Positions 1 through 9,589 are shown, counted from the first letter of the stretch. The stretch is DNA of 64,000 nt from Tolypeutes matacus (GCA_026826555.1 JAKSZT010054335.1:8288758-8352757), one strand, 5' to 3'. Program-made: numbers and translations. The notes: generated by a model not told the origin, from the letters alone.

Positions 1-510
1 TTCCTTCAACACTCCTTCTGTTCCCATTCCCTTCTCTTCTCCTTCTGGGATGCCCATAATGCGTATGTTTGTGCGTCTTGCATTATCGGTTAATTCCCTG
101 AGACCATACTGGATTTTTTCTATCTTTTTGTCTATCTTTTCTACAATCTCTTTGATTTCAACTGTATTGTCTTCCATATCACTAATTCTTTCCTCTGCCT
201 GTTCAATTCTGCTGCCATGTGAGTCCAGCGTCTTTTTCATTTCTTGACTTTTGTCTTTGTTCGCCATCATATCCATTACCTTTTTAGGTGTGTTAGCTAT
301 TTCTTCAGTATGTTCTCCCAGTGTCTTCTTTATATCCTTAATCTCTTCCTTCAGTTCTTTAAGTTGGTCCATGATATTTGTTTGGATAGCTTTGATTAGT
401 TGTTCGATGTACTGCATTACTTCCTGGTTTTTATTTTGTGCACTGGACTGTTCCATGTTTTCCAGTTTTTCAGAGTCATTTGCATTTTTCTGTTGCCCTC
501 TGGTCATCAT
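1..510 (-). CDS. L1 ORF1 protein, amino-terminal part, open at window edge
   Basis: From the ATG at 510 the minus-strand frame stays open for 170 codons to the window edge. The product has a charged, heptad-rich coiled-coil region (Glu/Lys-rich, with EEIKDIKKTLGEHTEE and AEERISDMED segments). The start of the RRM-like domain follows, marked by NIRIMGIPEGEE at about residues 139-150, a hallmark of mammalian L1 ORF1p. ORF1p is a trimeric RNA-binding chaperone that packages L1 RNA. A stop lies just upstream, so the start at 510 or the adjacent ATG is natural. The lack of stops or frameshifts in this part suggests recent insertion. Whether the rest, including ORF2, is intact cannot be seen here. 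Confidence 0.75.
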   Translation of the reverse strand, partial: MMTRGQQKNANDSEKLENMEQSSAQNKNQEVMQYIEQLIKAIQTNIMDQLKELKEEIKDIKKTLGEHTEEIANTPKKVMDMMANKDKSQEMKKTLDSHGSRIEQAEERISDMEDNTVEIKEIVEKIDKKIEKIQYGLRELTDNARRTNIRIMGIPEGEEKGMGTEGVLKE

Positions 511-2185
511 ATTATCTTGATGGGTTTGTTCAGTTGATTAGCTTTTCTCTATGCTCTAGAATTTTATTTAGCTGTTGGTTCTGCGTGTGAGTTAAGTTTT
601 CTCTTTGGCAGTTTTTCTTCTTATTTTATTTCCTTACTTCTTTCTATGTTCGCTTGAAGGCAAAAGGTTAGGGCCAGAGGAATCAAAAGATGTAAGGAAG
701 GCAGAAGGATAATAGAAATATTGATAAAAGTTAGAAGAGGGGCAAAATGAGACTTAATGAGATGAATATTTAACTTGTGTAGGCAGTGTAGAGTACTAGG
801 AAAAAATATGGAGTTCCTACAATGGACTGGGAAAACAAATGGAGGAATATATATGTATAGTGATTTAGAAGGCTAGAATTATGAGGAGGTAGAGAAATAG
901 TAGAGAAAGGTCTGAAAGGAAAAAGTTAATACTAATAAAAAAAAAGAAAAGAAAAAAGAAGAAGAAAACAAAATAGATGGGATAAAAATTGACACCCTTA
1001 AGTTGTGGGCCTATGAAAAAATGTTGTCTCTAAGAGCCACAACAGAAAACAGAAGGCAGAAACATGCAGGAAGGATAAGCGATAGTTTGTAATACAGAAT
1101 CAATATATACAGCGAGTGGGAAATTACTGAATAAGAAGCCCAGCAAATAAGCTACCAGCTGGCAGCACCTATTTAAAAAATAAAATAAAAGGAAAAAGGA
1201 AGGGGGGAGGAAAATGGGAATAATAGCAATAGACCAGAAAGTAACAGAGAGAAACCAAAGATCCACCCAGGCAAGCAGTCAAACAGAGCTAAGGGGGGTC
1301 AATGATTCCCCTAGGGTCCACGTGGATCCTTCCTGCCTACTTGTGTTTATCAATGAATTTCCCCACAGGGTTCTATATGCAGGTCCTGAAGCAGCTTTTA
1401 GCTGTTAAACTAAATTAAAAAGAATTTATTTTTCATTTGTTGAGGTGACCTCACTTTTTTTTTTTTTTTTTTTTTTTTTAAGCCAAATGCAGGACCCAAA
1501 ATAATTCCTCTTCTAGACCAACCCCCTTACGGAAGGGACCCTAGCTGGGCCCGTGGAAATTAATCAAGCACGTCCCACTTTCCGGACTCCCCAGGTTAGC
1601 TGAAACTCTGATGTTAGTCAGTGAGGAGTGCTAAAGACGGCGGATTCCGCCCCTTCTGGCGCCGAGCTCCAGCGTCACCGGGCTGCTCAGTAAATCAGTT
1701 TGAGTGCAGATTCGCGTCTGCTCTCAGCCTGGTGCTGCTTCAGGTCGGCTTATCTGCTCCCCAAAGCTATGGGGCGGTGCAGGCAGCCAGATCGATGTCT
1801 AAAAGTATAAAATACCCTTCCCTGTCTTCCAACCGAACCCTCCCTTTTTTGGGAAGTGTCCCTTCCTCCTGGCTCCGCAGCGGCCCGGGTCTTATCCCTG
1901 GGTGGCTAGGGAAATCAGCTGCATTCCCCGACCAAAATCCCCTCTCCGGTTCACCGGGTGCTGACTAGCTTGTTTGCTCTGTTCACACAAGGTCCAAGGG
2001 GCGCCAGGCAGCCAGCTCCCCAGAAAATAAAACTTTTTCGCCCCCGCCCGCGGCTCCAAATGGCCGTTTTATTTTTTATTTCCGTAACCGTGGGGCTCAG
2101 CCGCCTGTGCTAACCTCCACCGGCAGCCTCAAAACTCACGAATCTCCACCGTTCGGTCCACGCCGCCGATCCGCGCAGATCATAT
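1..2185 (-). mobile_element. L1 retrotransposon, 5' UTR and ORF1, continuing off the left edge
   Basis: Read on the minus strand, a GC-rich segment (about 2185-1480), a T-run and an A+T-rich segment (about 1450-511) precede an uninterrupted ORF1 beginning near 510. This is the order of an L1 5' UTR followed by ORF1. The element is in WDR48 intron 1 and points in the same direction as the gene. The GC-rich leader and open ORF1 suggest a fairly young copy. The 5' boundary near 2185 is set by the change from GC-rich to AT-rich sequence and is approximate. The target-site duplication cannot be tested because the 3' end is outside the window. Confidence 0.72.
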
Positions 2186-2613
2186 ATAATTTAACTTTTA
2201 TACAAATAATTCTTGCCTGTATTTAGAGAATCAATTAGTACTGAAAGACTGTAATAAAAAACAAACTCCAGTCCTCCCCTCACCATTCCCAGTCTTACTC
2301 CTTAGAGGTAACTCATTTCAACTTGTTTCTTCTGGATAGTTACTTGCATTTCTCTAAACATTATGCTTATCCATTTTTTTGGTTCATCTGTTATACACAT
2401 TATATATTTACTCAGTGTTAGGATAGATGAGGATTGGTATTCTTCCTCAAAATCTCTTTCGTCCACTCTTCCAATGCTGATAGAGATATCGCTATTTTTG
2501 GTTGAAGGAATAACGACTGCTTATATTGTGACATTGTAATGCTGTCTACTGCCTAACCAAGTACAGTATTATGAATACATTTCCTCTCTCAGAGAGCTCT
2601 TCGTTTTTCCTGG
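2186..2613. other. WDR48 intron 1, AT-rich, probable old LINE remnant
   Basis: This stretch is AT-rich and non-coding. The CCTCCCCTCACCATTCCCAG run and following text resemble the antisense of ancient L1 3' ends, but the match is too weak to classify. No exon-like feature is seen. Confidence 0.35.
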
Positions 2614-2633
2614 AGTTTCTAACTATCTTTCTT

Positions 2634-3038
2634 TTTTTTTTTTTAATTTATTTTATTTTATTTTTATAAAGGATATTTATTTGGGGTAAAAGCTTACAGT
2701 CCCAAAGCCCTAAAGAGTCCAACTCAAGGCTGCTTTCTCACCAAAGTCAGGTGCCACATATTGAAGCAAGATGGCGGGCGACCTCTGCTTGGTCTCTCCT
2801 TCTTTCTTCCTCTTAAGGCTCCATGGGCCCAGCTTCTTCCAATCTCAGTTGAAGGCTGACATAAGGCTCATCTCTCAGGGTTTCCTATGTCAGCCTGGCA
2901 TAGGGCCTGTTTCTTTCCAGGCCTTCTCAGCTGCTCTTTTCTCTGCACCTGCGAGCTATCAGGTGAAGAGCTCCTTTCTCCCTGGGGACCCCAGGATCAA
3001 CCATGACAGAGCTCTCTCCTCTTCTGTGTGTCTTTATA

Positions 3039-3072
<34 letters not shown>

Positions 3073-3284
3073 TTTTACTGGGAGGTCCCGGGGATTGAAC
3101 CCCAGTCCCTCCATATGGTAGACGGATGCCAAATCTCTTGAGCCACATCAGTTTCCCTGTGTGTCTTCTTAAGTGTCTATTTATACAGCTCACGAAGGGG
3201 GGGGGGACGACTCATGCCTTACTGAATCAAAGCCCTAATTTTTTATCAGGTAAACGTAAAACCTTTGAATTTAATACAATCAAA
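2634..3284 (-). mobile_element. LTR-like retroposon with 20-bp target-site duplication
   Basis: The element is bracketed by a 20-bp direct repeat, AGTTTCTAACTATCTTTCTT, at 2614-2633 and 3285-3304. On the minus strand it contains a TATA-like TATAAATAG near 3175, a GC-richer middle, and near its 3' end the polyadenylation-type CCAAATAAATATCC followed by an A-rich tail next to the left duplication. The promoter-body-AATAAA layout looks LTR-like. A long duplication plus A-tail instead indicates insertion by L1 machinery. A DAS-type SINE was later inserted at 3035-3156. I do not know the family name. Confidence 0.6.
3035..3156 (-). mobile_element. DAS-type tRNA-derived SINE, nested
   Basis: A minus-strand tRNA-like body (GGGGATTGAACCCCAG is a box B-type match on the plus strand) with a T-run and a TA microsatellite representing its tail lies between direct repeats CTGTGTGTCTT at 3024-3034 and 3157-3167. 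It interrupts the older LTR-like retroposon. Confidence 0.82.
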
Positions 3285-3599
3285 AGTTTCTAACTATCTT
3301 TCTTCTTCAAAGTTTTCCTCTACTTTAACTTCAATATTCTTCCATTGCTGAACCATATTAGATATTAGCCCAGAAATCCCCACCCCATCCCCCTTTTTTC
3401 CCCCCAGAAAGCTTCCCCCTCAGAGTCCTCTATCTTCTTATTCCAATCTACTGGTGGAGGTGACACCTCTGGTGCCTCTCTTTACTGCTTTCCTGGGTTA
3501 GAGCCATTGCTTCCTGAATTCCAATGCCTCCTCCTTTCTTTGTTCACCCCCCCCAGTGTTGCTGAAATACAACCTCAGGAATTTAAGACAGTAACATAA

Positions 3600-4115
3600 G
3601 AAAAGGTACAAGTAATTAAAATGGCCCATATCCTTCCCTACCCATAATCACATAATACAATCCACTCCCCCAGATATAATCACCATTAATATCCTCTCAG
3701 ACTTTGAAAATACATTATTAAAATTATTATATTACAAAATATTATTACAATACATTATTTCTTTTGTGGAAATGGAATCATGCTATATTGACTTGCTTTT
3801 TTTTTTCTTAAAAGATTTTTTGAACACCTTTCCTTTTTAATACATACAATACATACAGATCTGCAAATTAATCCACCATATGGATATACTATAACATAAT
3901 ATGGATATACCATATGCCAGTTCCCTACTGATGGACATTTAGATTAGCTCGGTTTTTCATAATGACAACATTCCTACAATAAACACCTCTTCCAAAATAG
4001 AAAAAGACATGGATATGTATTTCTGTAGAATAAAATTTTTACAAGAGGAATTGCTGGGTCAAAGGGAATGTACATTTAAAATTTTGACAAATAACAAATC
4101 ACAGAACAGTGTATA
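3600..4115 (-). mobile_element. Ancient L1M-type fragment
   Basis: The plus strand contains phrases such as CTACTGATGGACATTTAGAT and GAATTGCTGGGTCAAAGGG. These are the antisense of the conserved carboxy-terminal ORF2 region of old mammalian L1s (the part encoding pre-filled host-repeat phrases common in L1M/HAL1). It is heavily decayed and lies in WDR48 intron 1. Confidence 0.6.
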
Positions 4116-4167
4116 CTATGGCTCCACTTATCATAAAACAAAGCAATGGAAGTCTGGTACATATACA

Positions 4168-4370
4168 CAGTGGTTCTCAACTAGGGCCAATTTTCGCCCT
4201 CTGCCAACTCCCCCAAGGAACATCTGAAAATGTCTGGAGACATTTTTGGTTGTCACAACTGAGAAGGTATCTGGTGGGTTAAAACAAGGGATAATGGTAA
4301 ACATCCTACAATGCACAACAAAGAATTATCCAGTGCAAGGTATCAGCAGTGCCCAGGCTGAGAAACACTG
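4168..4370 (+). mobile_element. MER20 hAT-type DNA transposon
   Basis: A 203-bp element starts CAGTGGTTCTCAAC and ends GCTGAGAAACACTG, which form near-perfect terminal inverted repeats (11 of 12). The interior includes ATGTCTGGAGACATTTTTGG and CATCCTACAATGCAC, as in MER20. MER20 is a nonautonomous hAT-Charlie family known to carry regulatory sites in placental mammals. This copy lies in WDR48 intron 1, about 2 kb downstream of the start. Confidence 0.85.
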
Positions 4371-5754
4371 GTCTAGGATTATTTACCACTTTGTCCACAG
4401 TAGCTTTCTTTAAAGTGTGGAGGATAACTATCATTTATACTTTTTGTATTATTTGTAGTTTTTCTGCAATGAACACATACTAGTTTAAAAGACTTCCAGA
4501 AACAAACAAAAGTGTTTCCTCAAGACAAGATGAAATCAATCTCTGGCTTTTCACCATGGTTCCATACTTTGGGGATAAGTTTTGAACTCAGATAACAAGG
4601 CTCCCTAATATTCTCTACTGAAGGCTAATCTTAATTTTTCAAACGCTCTTCATAGGAAATAGTCTCAAGTCACTTCACCAATCTGGCTGCTGTATCAAGA
4701 ACAAGGTGCTAAATTTGAACTGGAAACTCTTGTTTTGTACTCTGTCAAGTTTAGAGTAGAACTATCACCTCCCTCATTCTACACATGCTGGCTCACATTC
4801 AGCTTATTACAACAAATTGTGTTTGCACACATACTCAGTTAATTCACGTCGTCCCCATTGTGCACTTTTACAATTGTCTTTTCAGTCTAAATTCAAGTAA
4901 CAGAGGATTATCCCCACTCTAGCGTCTAGAATATCATCATCTACCAGATTCTCAAGTCCTCAAGGTTCTCCATGGTGCTGCCTAAATAATTATTGTGCTC
5001 CACTGGAAGTCAGTTACATATTATTTCAGGCACTCCAGTTACAATACAATTAGTTAAGTTACAATTTTGAGTTACATTCTACTCAAAAGGCATCCTCATC
5101 ACCTGGTTTGGATTCTGGTGCTACTTAAATACTATCACTAATGCACCTAAATATCACCTAACAGGGTCAACTATTTTAAATTCTTATTAGTTCCACTCAA
5201 CGCAACAAACATATAATGAGTGCTCAGGATACTGTACTGATCAATGAGATAAAAAAACAAAAAGCAAACAAACAAAAAACCCAGAGTTGTGAACTGCCCC
5301 AGAAGACTATATATGGCCTACAACTCTTCCTGAGACTACTTTCCTGAAGGAACCCTTTGTCTTGACTGCCAATTAAACCACTCACTGATTTCAACCTGCA
5401 AAATTACATAGAATGCTGAGTTTTTATCAAGAAAGCCTGGGTGCTTTACTTATTCCTCGATCCCGTAATGGGGCTTTTACTCCCTGCGTCGCTTAAAATA
5501 AGAGGTTGCAACTTTTAAATGTGCACAAAAGTGAATTCACGAAAGCATAAAGCACAGATATAAGGGTTAGATAATTCTTTACCCTTGGATAATAACAGAA
5601 AGAGAAAGGGAAGATTCCAGGAGACACATTGAAAATGAATAGTTTTTTTTAAAAAAAGAAAGAAAAAACGGTGACGAAATTAAATTTCAAAACGAGTAAA
5701 ATTATAATCTTCCCAGTAACACCAGCATACTTCCACGTCGTTGCCTCCTCACCG
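4371..5754. other. WDR48 intron 1, no recognised element
   Basis: The sequence is AT-rich, and I see no exon, RNA gene or clear repeat. Splice-like motifs occur only at chance level. It leads into the CpG island. Confidence 0.5.
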
Positions 5755-6255
5755 GGTGGAAAGCTCCCACAGAGCACGCCGGCACAGGGGGTGGCTCCCA
5801 CGTGCGGAATCCTCCTCGGCAGCCCGCGGGGCCGCCCGCGCGCCGCCACGCCCCCCCGCCCCCGCCCAGGCCCTCTCCCTCCGCCGCCCGCCCGCCCGCC
5901 CGAGGTCAGCGGCCTCTGCTCCGACGTGGCTAGGGGAAAGGCAGGTGGGCGGGGAGCGAGCCCCTCCCGACCCCGCACACCCCATCCTACCGGACAGGGG
6001 GCGACCGGCGGCCCCGGGCACCGAACCCCACGGCGCGAGGGTCCCGAGATTGGGCCCGGACGGGCCAAGCCGGTCGCCTCCCGCCCCTTCCTCAAGCCGT
6101 TAGTGCCGCGGCCCCACCCCTCGCCGCCGGCCGCGCCTCGTTCCTCTCGCCCCAAGCCGCTACCCCCACCGGCCGCGGCCCACGGCGTCGGCGCGCAGGA
6201 GGTGGCCCCGGGGCTGCCAGCTGCGCCCGGGACGCCGGGGAGCCGGCCCCCGTAC

Positions 6256-6303
6256 CTGCACTTTCCTCCGCCCCGCCGTGTTCTGCCGGTGATGAGCCGC
6301 CAT
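6256..6303 (-). CDS. WDR48: WDR48 (UAF1) coding exon 1, partial gene
   Basis: Read on the minus strand, the ATG at 6303 opens 16 codons, MAAHHRQNTAGRRKVQ, which I recognise as the amino terminus of WDR48/UAF1. The exon ends on CAG at 6256 and is followed at once by a GTACG splice donor (6255-6251), so it is phase 0. WDR48 is a WD40-propeller protein that binds and activates the deubiquitinases USP1, USP12 and USP46. It thereby acts in removal of ubiquitin from FANCD2 and PCNA. The propeller is encoded by later exons, none of which appear in 1-6255, so intron 1 exceeds 6.2 kb. The start lies inside CAAGATGGCGGC, a perfect TISU/YY1 element. An out-of-frame ATG lies 7 nt upstream (6310). The CpG-island context fits a housekeeping gene. 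Identification rests on a 16-residue match recalled from memory plus exact exon structure; a processed copy is excluded by the splice donor. Confidence 0.86.
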
Positions 6304-6360
6304 CTTGCATGTTGACACTCCTACGTCACTTCCGGGCGTGGCTCGGTCAGGCGGAAGTCT
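6299..6360 (-). promoter_or_regulatory. WDR48: WDR48 core promoter with TISU, CRE-like and ETS motifs
   Basis: On the minus strand CAAGATGGCGGC overlaps the WDR48 start codon; this fits the TISU consensus, which combines a YY1 site with a short-leader start signal. A CRE-like TGACGTAG lies at 6321-6328. It overlaps an ETS site (CCGGAAGTG on the minus strand, about 6326-6334). A second ETS core in the opposite orientation, GCGGAAGT, lies at 6351-6358. No TATA box is visible. This spacing is typical of a TATA-less CpG promoter and places transcription initiation roughly 5-25 nt upstream of the ATG, which is inference. Confidence 0.75.
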
Positions 6361-6690
6361 CGGCCCTTCGCCTGCGGCCGAGGGCAGGGCCCGTTTGCTT
6401 CCCGGGCGCGGTTCCTCCTCGTCGGTCCGGGCTGTGGTGGGGTAGGGCCACTTCAGAACGAATTCGCTGGGCGCGGCCAAGGCTGGCGGCGGCGGCGCCT
6501 CTCCGGGCCGGGGAGCACTGCGAGCAGGCCCTGAGGGGCCCCTGCCCGGCGCCTCTCCCAGCTGCCCCCTCCAGAAGGCCGAGCAGCGGGAGGGGAGGCG
6601 CCGAAGGAGGCCTTCCCAGGCGGCCACAGGGACCGACTGGTGCCGTGAAGTTCCTAAAAACGCGGAGAATTGTAAACCGGCCGTGAAGGG

Positions 6691-6967
6691 GCAGACAAGC
6701 CCTTGCAAAGGAGGCGCAAAGTAGCCATTTAAATAAAGGCGGTGAAAAGCTGGTACGGGAAGGTGAAAAGGACTTAAAATTGTTCCCAGAGACAACTTTC
6801 GCACTTCCAAACCCTGCAGGCGTTAGGGCTCACGCTGGTACCCAGTTTAAAGCATCTCAACCTGGGACGGTTATACCCTTCTGGATGAGAATTTTGCTTG
6901 AGGAGGTCTTCCTGACACTAATTATAGGAGCTGGGAATGGTCAGGCTCATTCTTGTATAGTCCTGTA
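6691..6967. other. Upstream flank of the CpG island
   Basis: This is a transition from GC-rich to ordinary composition, with nothing recognised. Confidence 0.4.
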
Positions 6968-7424
6968 GAACTGTACAGTCTCATACGGTGTCCGCAAGCT
7001 ACAGGTGGCCACTGAAATGTGGCTAGTTCAAATTGAGATATGCTGTAATTATAAAATACCCATTGAATTTCAAAGACCGTTTATTAGAAAGTGTAAAAAA
7101 TATTTGTATATTGTCTACCTCTTAAAATTATACATTTTTATGTATTGTGTTAGAAGATATTGTTAAAATTACATATTTTTATTTTTCTAATATGGGTACT
7201 ATAATATTTAAAATAGCATGCAATACTTACCTGGCAGGGGAGATACCGTGATCAGGAAGGTGGTTTTCCCAGGGCGAGGCTTATCCATTGCACTGGGGAT
7301 GTGCTAATGCGGGAAACTCGACTGCATAATTTGTGGTAGTAGGGGACTGCGTTAGCGCTCTCCCCTGTTTAAAAAAAAAAAAAAAAATGCAGCTTACATA
7401 TTTCTATTGGATAGTGCTAATATA
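6968..7424 (+). mobile_element. hAT-Charlie-like DNA transposon (MER5/MER58-type), split by a U1 copy
   Basis: The left part has CAGTCTCATACGGTGTCC and TGGCCACTGAAATGTGGCTAG, and the right part has CATATTTCTATTGGATAGTGC. These phrases belong to one kind of old nonautonomous hAT element. The two halves flank the U1 retropseudogene, so together they make one element interrupted at about 7221-7387. Confidence 0.6.
7223..7367 (+). pseudogene. RNU1 pseudogene: U1 snRNA retropseudogene
   Basis: The sequence begins with ATACTTACCTG, the U1 5' end that pairs with 5' splice sites. It continues colinearly through the GGCGAGGCTTATCCATTGCA region, the Sm-site context ATAATTTGTGGTAGT and the terminal CGCTCTCCCCTG stem. 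It is 145 nt against about 164 nt for functional U1, because about 19 nt of stem-loop III are missing (around 7296). Loop I carries a C-to-G change (GATCAGGAAGG). A 17-nt A-tail follows at 7371-7387, with short flanking repeats (ATGCA before, ATGCA after). These mark L1-driven retroposition. No U1 promoter (PSE) is visible just upstream, where the host hAT element lies. It is therefore not a functional snRNA gene. Confidence 0.93.
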
Positions 7425-7547
7425 TAAATAATGCTTAGGAAAGCTCTTGACAAATGGCTTTTTTTTTTTTTTAAGCAAAATTGGCAGTGTTAATTTGTAG
7501 GTAAATTATCTGCACTGCATTTTATTACAGGCTCATTTATTTAGTTT

Positions 7548-7850
7548 TTCACTCATTCAACAAAGGGTTTTTTGTGAGTCCGTTGTCCATCCGTCCGTGC
7601 ATCCGTCCCCCCCCACACACACACCTATTAAGTGCCAGGCACAGTATCAGGTGCCAGGGATCTGGGGAATGAGGGTCAAGTCTTGGAGTACAGAGAGCAA
7701 GAGGGAGGAATATGCAGAGGCTACACCCAGCAGGGTCTTTCAGACTGATGCAAAGCTATTGGAGGGATTTAAGCAGGAGAGAGCATAACTTTTTAGAAAA
7801 ATTATTCAGCAAATAGTTATTGAGCAGCCAAGATGGGCCAGGCAACTTGC
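7548..7850 (-). mobile_element. L2 LINE 3' fragment
   Basis: The plus strand reads CACTCATTCAACAAAG then AAGTGCCAGGCACAGTATCAGG and TTGGAGGGATTTAAGCAGGAG, the antisense of the L2 3' end. A CA-rich simple repeat and CCATCCGTC-like runs interrupt it near 7588-7624. Confidence 0.55.
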
Positions 7851-8727
7851 AGGTATATTGCTCTGCACAATATGCTGGTACCTGCCAGAAATGGATTGTT
7901 GTGTTGTGGCCCTGTTCAGCGATGGCCCTGAAGAATATTGAAGTTGTGAAATCCTTTTAATGGGCATAATTTCCAGCAGTACATCTTGATGTCCACTTTG
8001 CCGAGAAGGAGAGATGGCCTTCATGATCAATTCATGTCAGAGGCTAGTTGTTTGGGCAATTGGTCAAGTTCATGGGAGGAGCTAGGTTGGAGAACTGGGT
8101 GACAAGACTCAGGAAGGAGTATGGTGATGGGCTTCTCAAAATGAATATTAAGAATCATACAGATGAAATGAACCACTCTATGGATGAATCTCAGACTCCT
8201 TCCCCAGGCTCGGTACTTGCTCAGTGGAATCGTGAACAAAATGGTGATTATCTTCATTTGCCAGGGCTGCTATGGGTTCCAAGGGTGAGCATTCCAAGAG
8301 AGAGTGATTCAGAGAGAAGCTGTAATGCCTTTTCTAAACTAACCATGGAGGTCATGCGGTGCCACTTCAAACCACCTTTAGTTCATTAGAAATTAGTCAC
8401 TAAGGCTGACTATATCTAAGGGGAGGGGATTTAGACTCCTCCCTTTTTTATGGAAGAATTGTCAAAGAGTGTGTGGCTATGTTTTAAAACCACTGTACTT
8501 CCATAGGAGCAAACGGATATTAGGTGTAATGACCCACAGAATTTTTTGCTTCCATTCTCTTGGACTCTGGGCTTTGCTGATTCAGAGGTTTGTTAACAAA
8601 GAGAAGACTTTTTCCAATAAGGGTTAACAGTGGTTCTGTTGACTAAGAAGCTGAGACTATCATCTGACCACTGTGCATGTCTTATACCCCTGAATAAATA
8701 ACCAAAAAAAAAAAAAAAAAAAAAAAA
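7851..8727 (+). repeat. Unclassified old repeat or retrocopy ending in AATAAATA and an A-tract
   Basis: About 850 bp of non-coding sequence ends with AATAAATAACC and a 24-nt A-tract at 8703-8726, like the 3' end of a retroposed transcript. The AAGGGGAGGGGATTTAGACTCC phrase around 8417 resembles a known old interspersed repeat, but I cannot name it. The longest open frame (8048-8389, 113 codons) matches no protein I know. No convincing target-site duplication was found. Confidence 0.35.
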
Positions 8728-9023
8728 GGTTATATGTTGGCTGGAGTGATTAATCCTGATCATCAAGCAGAAATAGGGTTGCTGGCGTACCTCTAAACAG
8801 GTCCACCAAACACTTAATCCCTTGCAGATGAAGGTGTTGGTTGAAGATAAACTTAATGCAGAATGGCTGGTAGAGGAAGGAAGTCATAGATGGCAGTGAA
8901 GTTCTCATGATAAGGCGGAATTGACAACTGTCTTCTTGTATTTCCTTTTTTGATGTTTTGTGTGTTTTAATTAATATTTTCTTTCTTTATCCTTTATCTC
9001 ACTATGGTATTAGGATATGTTAT

Positions 9024-9208
9024 GGGAGGCGGCTGTGGCTCAATCAGTGGGGCTCCCGTTTACCATATGGGAGGCCCCGGGTTCGGTTCCCGGGGCCTCC
9101 TGGTGAAGGCAAGCCCGCCCGCACGGCGTGGTTAGCTGACCCAGCGAGCACGGGCAGCAAGGGGGGGATAAATGAATAAATAAATAAAATCTTTAAAAAA
9201 AAAAAAAA
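9024..9208 (+). mobile_element. DAS-type SINE, full length
   Basis: A tRNA-like head (GGCGGCTGTGGCTCAATCAG, box A; GGTTCGGTTCCC, box B) precedes a body, an AAATAAATAAATAAAATC linker and an A-tail. The flanking duplication AGGATATGTTAT occurs at 9012-9023 and 9208-9219. The perfect duplication indicates a recent insertion. Confidence 0.93.
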
Positions 9209-9219
9209 GGATATGTTAT

Positions 9220-9589
9220 TGTTGGCAACCGTCATTTAGTTCATAAATTGTAGAATGTGGATAGGAGATGGGAGTGGACCTAGAGGAGGAATGACCATCA
9301 TCAGCTAGAGGGCCTAGACTTGGAGATGGCTGTGATAAGTGAGGAAGCGCTGGGTCTACTTGCTTGGAAGTTGGCAGGTGAGTGCATCTTTGATCATATA
9401 AAGGATAGTTGCAAAGTTTAAGTAGCGATTTGTCTTTTGAAGCATAAGCAATTGCCCAGCAGATCGTTATATTCATGATGGGCAGCCAGAAGGACGACTC
9501 TGCCATTTTTGTGGTTTTATTTTCCGTTGTCCATCATTTGAGTCCTCGTGTTATATTTGGAAAACTTCCCCCTGCGTGTCTTATTGGTA
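9220..9589. other. Intergenic, nothing recognised
   Basis: Ordinary composition, with no clear repeat, exon or RNA gene. Confidence 0.4.

Larger units (their letters stand above)
5755..6690. promoter_or_regulatory. CpG island over WDR48 exon 1
   Basis: This stretch is strongly GC- and CpG-rich and stands out from the AT-rich flanks on both sides. It contains long runs of CCGCCC/GGGCGG-type sequence compatible with SP1 sites. It covers the WDR48 start, the beginning of intron 1 and the proximal upstream region. Long open frames occur here on both strands (for example 5671-6315 plus and 6160-6810 minus), but they are the usual by-product of stop-poor GC-rich DNA and are not annotated as genes. 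The island extends to both sides of the start, so divergent transcription is possible but not shown. Confidence 0.8.

Noticed and set aside
2771..3121. Plus-strand 116-codon frame starting in a TISU-like CAAGATGGCGGG
   Set aside because: It runs antisense through an LTR-like retroposon and into the reverse SINE, so the start context is coincidental.
4009..4227. Short frames in intron 1 as WDR48 exon 2
   Set aside because: None on the minus strand between 1 and 6255 carries WD40-type sequence, and the frames fall in L1M and MER20 remnants.
5671..6315. 214-codon plus-strand frame over the CpG island
   Set aside because: It is mirrored by equally long minus-strand frames (for example 6160-6810) in the same GC-rich stretch; low stop density explains them and no domain is visible.
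8048..8389. Processed pseudogene of a coding gene upstream of the A-tract at 8703
   Set aside because: No known protein is recognised and no duplication was found; kept only as an unclassified repeat or retrocopy.
9024..9100. tRNA gene in the SINE heads (box A and box B are present)
   Set aside because: The heads lack a full cloverleaf, are followed by SINE bodies and A-tails, and recur at many loci with duplications.
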